NCBI GenBank assembly: GCA_003230195.1
Contig: QIHH01000002.1
Coordinates: forward strand, 1 to 11,659
Source of the DNA: Gammaproteobacteria bacterium
GTDB taxonomy: Bacteria; Pseudomonadota; Gammaproteobacteria; SZUA-140
Length of the DNA stretch: 11,659 nucleotides
Reading direction: 5' to 3'
Shown here: piece after piece, positions 7,687 through 11,659 of the stretch
Numbering within the stretch: the stretch's first letter is position 1
How the letters are laid out: every line of letters starts with the position of its first letter
Translations under genes and position numbers: made by a program
Notes under the pieces: model-generated
The model's input: the letters and a program-made list of their open reading frames with translations, nothing else
Told to the model about the DNA's origin: nothing
Databases searched by the model: none

Positions 7687-7733
7687 CACACTGGGCTGTA
7701 GAACGATAACTTTCACTACCAACACCCCCCTAC

Positions 7734-7919
7734 TTAACGGCGCTTTTGACGGCCCTGCTCTTCTTTTATATATACCAGTAACTCATCTTCTGGCGCTACG
7801 TCTTCCGACCACTGCTTACTAGTGTCAGTTGACGATTTCAAATGAACTGCGACCGCTGCTCCAATAACACAGCCCAATGTGAAAGCCACCAATACTGCTT
7901 CTATCATCATGCCCATCAT
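7734..7919 (-). CDS. Small single-helix membrane protein, unknown function
   Basis: No family recognised. The 61-residue product starts MMGMMIEAVLVAFTLGCVIG and has one strong transmembrane segment (about residues 5-25, glycine/alanine rich) followed by a charged tail with acidic residues in the middle (WSEDVAPEDELL) and a basic end (GRQKRR). That layout suggests an inner membrane anchor with a cytoplasmic tail, though topology cannot be proven. The ATG at 7919 is chosen because GGAGG lies 8 bases upstream. The frame is open to an ATG at 7925 (too close to GGAGG) and a TTG at 7934 (upstream of it). The gene stands alone: the mazG terminator lies upstream and a long spacer downstream. Strong ribosome binding site plus membrane segment make it a plausible real gene despite its size. 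Confidence 0.55.
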   Translation of the reverse strand: MMGMMIEAVLVAFTLGCVIGAAVAVHLKSSTDTSKQWSEDVAPEDELLVYIKEEQGRQKRR

Positions 7920-8166
7920 CTGCATATCCTCCAATGTTCAGGTTTACATCCTTGCTAGGCCATCCAACATCCTTTTCGGTAATGGCCATTTCGAGACCCT
8001 TCACTATCATTAGCGGTTCGACATACCATCCCTTCAATTCAGTTATAGGCATTAATCACGCCAAAAGTGAGAGGAAATTAGCGCAAAGGTAATAACAGTT
8101 TGTATTGATAGAGAAAATTAACTACGGCCATGAGGCATATTTTGACCACCTAAAGTCGCGGCATTA

Positions 8167-8192
8167 CAAAAAAATGACGCGAATTGCGCGCA
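8167..8192 (-). terminator. Rho-independent terminator of the DUF2835-mazG unit
   Basis: On the minus strand, about 20 bases after the mazG stop, CGCG-CAATT-CGCG (8190-8178) forms a short GC-only stem, extendable by one G-U pair, followed after two bases (CA) by seven T residues (8174-8168 on this strand). This is a classical intrinsic terminator layout and separates mazG from the small membrane protein gene further along. Confidence 0.7.
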
Positions 8193-8211
8193 TCCAGCAA
8201 ACTCAGCGCTA

Positions 8212-9003
8212 TTATTCTGCCAATTTGGCCTTCAACCACATCGCATCAAGCGTTGACAAATTGACATCCTGAGGCAAAACGCCCAACTCAACGCACTGCG
8301 CCTCAACTAGGCCAAAGCGATGCTCAAAACGCCGGTTCGCTTCACGCAACGCGCGCTCTGGATCGATCGATGCATGGCGTGCAAGATTACTCACCGCCTG
8401 CAATAGATCGCCCACCTCATGCCGCATACGCAGATCACCCTGATTTTTCTCAAGCACTTCACGCACCTCATCGAGTTCTTCCTGTACTTTGTCTAACACC
8501 TGACCAATTTCAGGCCAGTCAAAACCGACATGGGCTGCTCGCTTTTGTAGCTTCACTGCGCGCGTTAGCGCTGGCAGCGTCACGGCAACCCCATTCAACG
8601 TGCCTTGTTTATCTGCAGCGACACCTTTTTTACGGCGCTCATCCGCCTTAATTTTTTCCCACGTAGCGCGATGATTGCTCGCCTGAGCATCATCAACATC
8701 ATCAAACACATGCGGATGACGGCGAATTAATTTCTCTGCAATGGTTTCAGCCACCCGCGCAAAATCAAAGCGCCCTTCCTCCTGGGCAATTTGAGCATAA
8801 AATACGACCTGAAACAGCAGGTCACCCAACTCATCACAGAGGTCATCCATATCACCACGCTCAATTGCATCCACCACTTCATAGGCCTCTTCAATCGTAC
8901 AGGGCGCGATTGAGCGATAGTCCTGCTCCAGGTCCCACGGACACCCGGTTTGGGGGTCGCGTAGTTGCGACATCACTTCAAGCAGTTTTTTCATTTCATT
9001 CAT
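8212..9003 (-). CDS. mazG: Nucleoside triphosphate pyrophosphohydrolase MazG
   Basis: MazG hydrolyses NTPs and dNTPs to monophosphates and pyrophosphate, clearing abnormal nucleotides and tuning the stringent response. The 263-residue protein is the full two-domain form. The N-terminal domain starts with LRDPQTGCPWDLEQ (14-27) and has the metal-binding pattern E38-E39-x2-E42 and E58-x2-D61 in IEEAYEVVDAIE and DELGDLLFQVVFYAQ, followed by KLIRRHPHVF (91-100). The C-terminal domain repeats the pattern with E175-E176-x2-E179 and E196-x2-D199 in EVGDLLQAVSNLARH, and keeps NRRFEHRF near 223-230. All key acidic residues are present. The start lies 3 bases after the DUF2835 stop with only a poor ribosome binding site, so coupling to the upstream gene is likely. 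A T-tract hairpin follows the stop. Confidence 0.96.
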   Translation of the reverse strand: MNEMKKLLEVMSQLRDPQTGCPWDLEQDYRSIAPCTIEEAYEVVDAIERGDMDDLCDELGDLLFQVVFYAQIAQEEGRFDFARVAETIAEKLIRRHPHVFDDVDDAQASNHRATWEKIKADERRKKGVAADKQGTLNGVAVTLPALTRAVKLQKRAAHVGFDWPEIGQVLDKVQEELDEVREVLEKNQGDLRMRHEVGDLLQAVSNLARHASIDPERALREANRRFEHRFGLVEAQCVELGVLPQDVNLSTLDAMWLKAKLAE

Positions 9004-9006
9004 AAA

Positions 9007-9249
9007 CTATGGTAACTCGCCAATTTTCTCTAAACCGATTAGTTTATTATCTGCATCAAAGCGCAAGCTAAAGACACCATTGATCCCGTTATGCAATACA
9101 AAGGGCTGTAGACAACTCGCAGGGAATTGCACTCGGCGACCATCGTGCGCATTCACAATCACCTGCGTCGCCTGCCCCTTATAGTAATAAATATAATCTT
9201 CGGCAGAAATCCGAATCGAAAATTTAACCTGCTGAGCATTACCCACCAT
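9007..9249 (-). CDS. DUF2835 family protein
   Basis: This 80-residue soluble protein matches the uncharacterised DUF2835 family of Gammaproteobacteria: an initial strand with VKFSIRISAEDYIYYYKGQA, then VNAHDGRRVQFPASCLQPFV, and the closing GVFSLRFDADNKLIGLEKIG. No catalytic motif or membrane segment is visible; the family is thought to be a small all-beta protein without a known role. The ATG at 9249 is chosen because the homologous region begins right after it; the frame extends to a TTG at 9267, and a GAGG lies 12 bases before the ATG, which is longer than ideal, so the start is uncertain. It precedes mazG by 3 bases, so the two genes form a unit; that arrangement hints at a shared context rather than a proven functional link. 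Confidence 0.85.
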   Translation of the reverse strand: MVGNAQQVKFSIRISAEDYIYYYKGQATQVIVNAHDGRRVQFPASCLQPFVLHNGINGVFSLRFDADNKLIGLEKIGELP

Positions 9250-9900
9250 GGCAAACTGCAACCTCAATTACATAAAACAACTTTCATCACCTCTCGCTAT
9301 TTCCCTGCCATTTAAACAGAATCGCTATCTTTTTACGGCCTTACCTTACTCACCCCTCACAACGTTTGAGACGCTCGCCTTCAGCCACTCTTACGCAACA
9401 CTATTTCAGGGCAACAGAGGAAGGACAAGCACTACACAGAACCAATTTCGCAAATGTCACAACGCTTATTTTTCCATGGAAAAACAGATGATTCATCATT
9501 ATATAGCCAATATCCATCCCTCTTCAGGCAATCGAAGAAGGTGACCTCACTTACACTTGGCACGAGATAAACCGAAAAATACCTGTTTTTTCTATCTTTT
9601 CACTCGATATGTGAATATAAATAACCATCGTTTGAGTACTACAATATTCTCCACATGCAGTACACTCAAAACGTAACAGCACCTTCAAATATATAAGGGG
9701 TCTTAGTTTTATTAATGAGTCGTTTCACCATAAATCATGGTTTATTCGGAATTAATAGCCTTAATCTTACTTTAGACGACACCGTAACAAACCGTTGCGC
9801 TTTATTAAACACGTTGTTATTCTGCCTTCACCGATACAATTACACGATCTTGTTTAACTACATAGTTTAACGGCACATTTAAAAAACTGAGGAGACAAGC
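9250..9900. other. Long divergent intergenic region between DUF2835 and the HU gene
   Basis: About 650 bases between two divergent genes, AT rich, without a gene I can support. It must hold promoters for both directions. A possible HU promoter is TTGCGC (9795-9800), 17 bases, TATTCT (9818-9823), only a moderate match to consensus. Between it and the HU start is a 7-base direct repeat GTTTAAC (9852-9858 and 9865-9871). A 5-bp palindrome ACCAT-5-ATGGT lies at 9727-9741. Open frames here (9248-9544 and 9715-9870, plus strand) lack suitable ribosome binding sites and familiar sequence. Confidence 0.5.
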
Positions 9901-10272
9901 ATGGCGACAAAGAAAAAGGCATCCACAAAAAAAGCAGTTGCTACTACGCCTCGCGTAAAAGCTATTAAAGAGCCATTCACTCGCACAGCTCTTTTTGGAC
10001 ATCTATCTGAAAAAACTGGCCTGACCAAAAAGGAAGTTGCCTCCGTATTTGATGAATTAAAAACTGTCATTGAAGGGCACATCAAAAAGGGCTCTGCTCA
10101 GGTATTTACCCTGCCGGGCATCCTGAAAGTAAAAGTAAATCGTAAGCCTGCTACTCGCGCCCGTAAAGGCACCAACCCCTTCACTGGCGAGGAAATGACT
10201 TTCAAGGCAAAACCAGCACGCAATGTTGTTAAGGTTCAGCCACTGAAAGCACTAAAAGATATGGCCTCGTAA
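9901..10272 (+). CDS. HU-family DNA-binding protein with lysine-rich N-terminal tail
   Basis: A 123-residue nucleoid-type protein. Residues 1-24 are a flexible, basic Lys/Ala/Thr tail (MATKKKASTKKAVATTPRVK) absent from canonical 90-residue HU. The HU fold follows: helices at about 28-64 (LFGHLSEKTGLTKKEVASVF, DELKTVIEGHIKKG), strands with VFTLPGILKVKVNRKPATRA and the DNA-binding arm with NPFTGEEM (92-99, corresponding to the RNPxTGE motif of HU/IHF) and FKAKPARNVVKVQPLKALKD. The long arm and the tail predict strong, largely sequence-independent binding and bending of DNA. The start is clear: GAGGAG sits 6 bases before the ATG. It is monocistronic by appearance, with a long spacer upstream and a strong hairpin after the stop. 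It belongs to the divergent HU-like group known in several Gammaproteobacteria, not to HupA, HupB or IHF proper. Confidence 0.9.
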   Translation: MATKKKASTKKAVATTPRVKAIKEPFTRTALFGHLSEKTGLTKKEVASVFDELKTVIEGHIKKGSAQVFTLPGILKVKVNRKPATRARKGTNPFTGEEMTFKAKPARNVVKVQPLKALKDMAS

Positions 10273-10285
10273 ACACACCATCTCA

Positions 10286-10313
10286 CTGGGAGGTACCACC
10301 ATGTACCTCCCAG
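10286..10313 (+). terminator. Hairpin terminator after the HU gene
   Basis: CTGGGAGGTAC and GTACCTCCCAG form a perfect 11-bp stem with a 6-base loop (10297-10302), starting 13 bases after the HU stop codon. The following bases, CTCTCTCCTGCTTC, are pyrimidine rich but not a pure T-run, so termination may be partial or the hairpin may mainly protect the HU messenger 3' end. Confidence 0.65.
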
Positions 10314-10383
10314 CTCTCTCCTGCTTCATCCAATCCGCACAACCATTTCACACATCTGGCATGAAAATTTCATAATCAGCCTT

Positions 10384-11659
10384 ATGTCCCGAATTATTCG
10401 AAAAAATTACTTACCCAGCATTGCAGTATGCTTAGTATTATCTATTACATCAAACACTTGGGCTACCCCTCTTAATAACCTCGGCAATCCAGCCGCGTCA
10501 ATAATTGATCAGCAACGCGCCGATTTTGTGACAGCAGAACAAGCATTACAGCGCGGCGCAATCAAAAAATTCAAAAAATTAACGCCTCAGCTACGAGATT
10601 ATCCACTCTACCCATATCTACGCTATGAGTATCTACGTACACGACTGCATAAACGGCCAGCGGAAGAGATCAATACATTTATCGATACCTTTAATGATAG
10701 CCCGCTCAGCTCACGACTTCATTTTCGCTGGATCAAGAAGCTCGCACAAAATGGGCGTTGGACAGAGGTTGAGCAATATTACCGGCCAAGTAATAATGTC
10801 ACACTAGCCTGCTACTACCGCCGCGCCGTGCTTAAGAAAGGAGACCAGGCAGCTGCCTTCGATCACCTTCAACAGTTATGGCTGGTGGGGCATTCACAGC
10901 CTCGCGCCTGCGATCCACTATTTACTGCCTGGCACGACGCAGGTTTTATTGATGACTCTCTTGCATGGCAACGCATTCAACTGGCAATGGGTAAACGCAA
11001 ACTCACGCTGACACGTTACTTGACCCGATTTCTATCCAGAAAGGAACGCGTCTGGGCCAATAAATGGATTGAAGTACACCGCAAACCGTCACGCATTCTC
11101 TCGACAAAGTATTTTACCAGTGAACACCCAATGCGTAACACCATCATCGTACACGGCCTAAAACGCATGGCGCGCACCAATCCAGTCAAAGCCGCTAGCA
11201 CATGGCAGACAAAAATAAGCGTCCGCTACTCGTTCAGCAATGATGAAATCAGCCGTGTTGAGCGTGCCATAGGAATGACTATGGCACTGCGTAACAAACC
11301 TGAAGCGCTTAGCTGGCTTGCTGTGCTTGAAGAAAAACCAGCCGATCAGTCACTACGCGAATGGCGTGTGCGTACCGCACTCAATCAGCAAAACTGGGAT
11401 GCAGCGCTCGCCTGGCTCTATCAACTAAACGACAATGAACAGCAAATGACACGCTGGCAATATTGGCGAGCACGCGTACTAGAGGCACTCGGTCAGCAAG
11501 TAGAAGCCGAAGCAATCTACAATACCCTTGCAATGAGTCGCGGCTACTACAGTTTTCTTGCAGCCGACAAACTCGCTCGCCCTTACCGCCTCGAACATGC
11601 CGCCTTATTACAAAACGATGAACTCGCTACCAACATTGAACAACGCCCCGGCATTTTAA
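10384..11659 (+). CDS. slt: Soluble lytic murein transglycosylase, N-terminal part (3' end cut by window)
   Basis: Slt-type enzymes cleave peptidoglycan glycan strands in the periplasm, forming 1,6-anhydromuramic acid. The open frame runs from the ATG at 10384 to the window end without a stop (425 codons). Residues 1-27 are a signal peptide (basic MSRIIRKN, hydrophobic core, TWA-TP cleavage). The rest matches the alpha-superhelical U and L regions of Slt70: LTPQLRDYPLYPYLRYEYLR, RWTEVEQYYRPSNNVTLACY, GHSQPRACDPLFTAWHDAGF, and later WQYWRARVLEALGQQVEAEA, NTLAMSRGYYSFLAADKL. The catalytic SLT domain, with its glutamate, should lie beyond the window and cannot be checked. No clear Shine-Dalgarno precedes the ATG, but no better in-frame start exists before the signal peptide. 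It begins about 70 bases after the HU hairpin; no promoter is obvious in the gap. Confidence 0.88.
   Translation, partial: MSRIIRKNYLPSIAVCLVLSITSNTWATPLNNLGNPAASIIDQQRADFVTAEQALQRGAIKKFKKLTPQLRDYPLYPYLRYEYLRTRLHKRPAEEINTFIDTFNDSPLSSRLHFRWIKKLAQNGRWTEVEQYYRPSNNVTLACYYRRAVLKKGDQAAAFDHLQQLWLVGHSQPRACDPLFTAWHDAGFIDDSLAWQRIQLAMGKRKLTLTRYLTRFLSRKERVWANKWIEVHRKPSRILSTKYFTSEHPMRNTIIVHGLKRMARTNPVKAASTWQTKISVRYSFSNDEISRVERAIGMTMALRNKPEALSWLAVLEEKPADQSLREWRVRTALNQQNWDAALAWLYQLNDNEQQMTRWQYWRARVLEALGQQVEAEAIYNTLAMSRGYYSFLAADKLARPYRLEHAALLQNDELATNIEQRPGIL

Larger units (their letters stand above)
7192..7733. other. AT-rich intergenic region upstream of miaB
   Basis: About 540 bases with no gene I can support. 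It should contain the miaB promoter, but I do not see a convincing -35/-10 pair. Structures seen: an 11-base near-palindrome GCCAT-A-ATGGC at 7344-7354; a nested inverted repeat at 7396-7437 (GGGCAT...ATGCCC enclosing CTGA-5-TCAG); and a hairpin GCTAGCA-acacc-TGCTAGC at 7668-7686. A 70-codon open frame (7575-7363, minus) has no ribosome binding site and no recognisable domain, so I treat it as chance or as a degraded remnant. Confidence 0.5.

Noticed and set aside
8370..8651. Plus-strand frame of 93 codons opposite mazG
   Set aside because: Shadow of mazG, which has all its catalytic residues.
9248..9544. Plus-strand open frame of 98 codons whose ATG overlaps the DUF2835 start codon
   Set aside because: No ribosome binding site (upstream is DUF2835 coding sequence), no recognisable domain, and composition typical of non-coding AT-rich DNA.
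9727..9741. Palindrome ACCAT-5-ATGGT as a regulator site
   Set aside because: Only 5 bp per arm, expected by chance in a spacer of this size.
9715..9870. Plus-strand frame of 51 codons after an AAGGGG stretch
   Set aside because: AAGGGG is about 14 bases from the ATG, too far, and the product has no familiar sequence.
1..11659. CRISPR array, toxin-antitoxin pair, phage defence or prophage genes
   Set aside because: No regular repeat-spacer pattern and no such protein families seen; mazG here is the housekeeping two-domain enzyme beside DUF2835, not the MazF-linked arrangement.

Overview
The window looks like a piece of a gammaproteobacterial chromosome of moderate GC content with AT-rich spacers. 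The main evidence is the gene order miaB - phoH-like (ybeZ) - ybeY - corC (ybeX) - lnt, a hallmark of Gammaproteobacteria. DUF2835 next to mazG, an Slt70-type lytic transglycosylase and a lysine-tailed HU protein fit the same group. I cannot name the genus from this sequence.

Layout. (1) 1-261: the 3' end of an IS256-family (Mutator-type) insertion sequence on the + strand, with a frameshifted transposase tail and a probable right terminal repeat. (2) 376-1760, minus strand: an unrecognised 150-aa two-helix membrane protein and, upstream of it, an exported LolA-like lipoprotein-sorting protein. (3) 1803-7191, minus strand: lnt, corC, ybeY, phoH and miaB, transcribed from right to left. phoH/ybeY overlap and the ybeY-corC-lnt junctions are tight, with only one larger gap (about 90 nt) between miaB and phoH. 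(4) 7192-7733: an AT-rich stretch of about 540 nt upstream of miaB with two inverted repeats and no convincing gene. (5) 7734-7919, minus strand: a tiny one-helix membrane protein with a strong ribosome binding site. (6) 8212-9249, minus strand: DUF2835 gene and mazG, 3 nt apart, ending in a hairpin plus T-tract terminator. (7) 9250-9900: about 650 nt of non-coding DNA between the divergent DUF2835 and HU genes. (8) 9901-10272, plus strand: HU-family protein followed by a strong hairpin. (9) 10384 to the window end: N-terminal part of a soluble lytic murein transglycosylase, cut by the window edge before its catalytic domain.

How the genes relate. miaB modifies tRNA position 37, ybeY acts in 16S rRNA maturation and ribosome quality control, the PhoH-like ATPase is its usual partner, CorC is linked to divalent cation homeostasis and Lnt completes lipoprotein acylation. 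The LolA-like gene directly behind lnt extends the lipoprotein/envelope theme. MazG removes abnormal NTPs, HU organises DNA, and Slt recycles peptidoglycan. Most of the window is ordinary housekeeping DNA. I found no evidence of a new multi-gene system; the best leads are the lnt-LolA-like pairing, the small membrane protein and the two long non-coding spacers.
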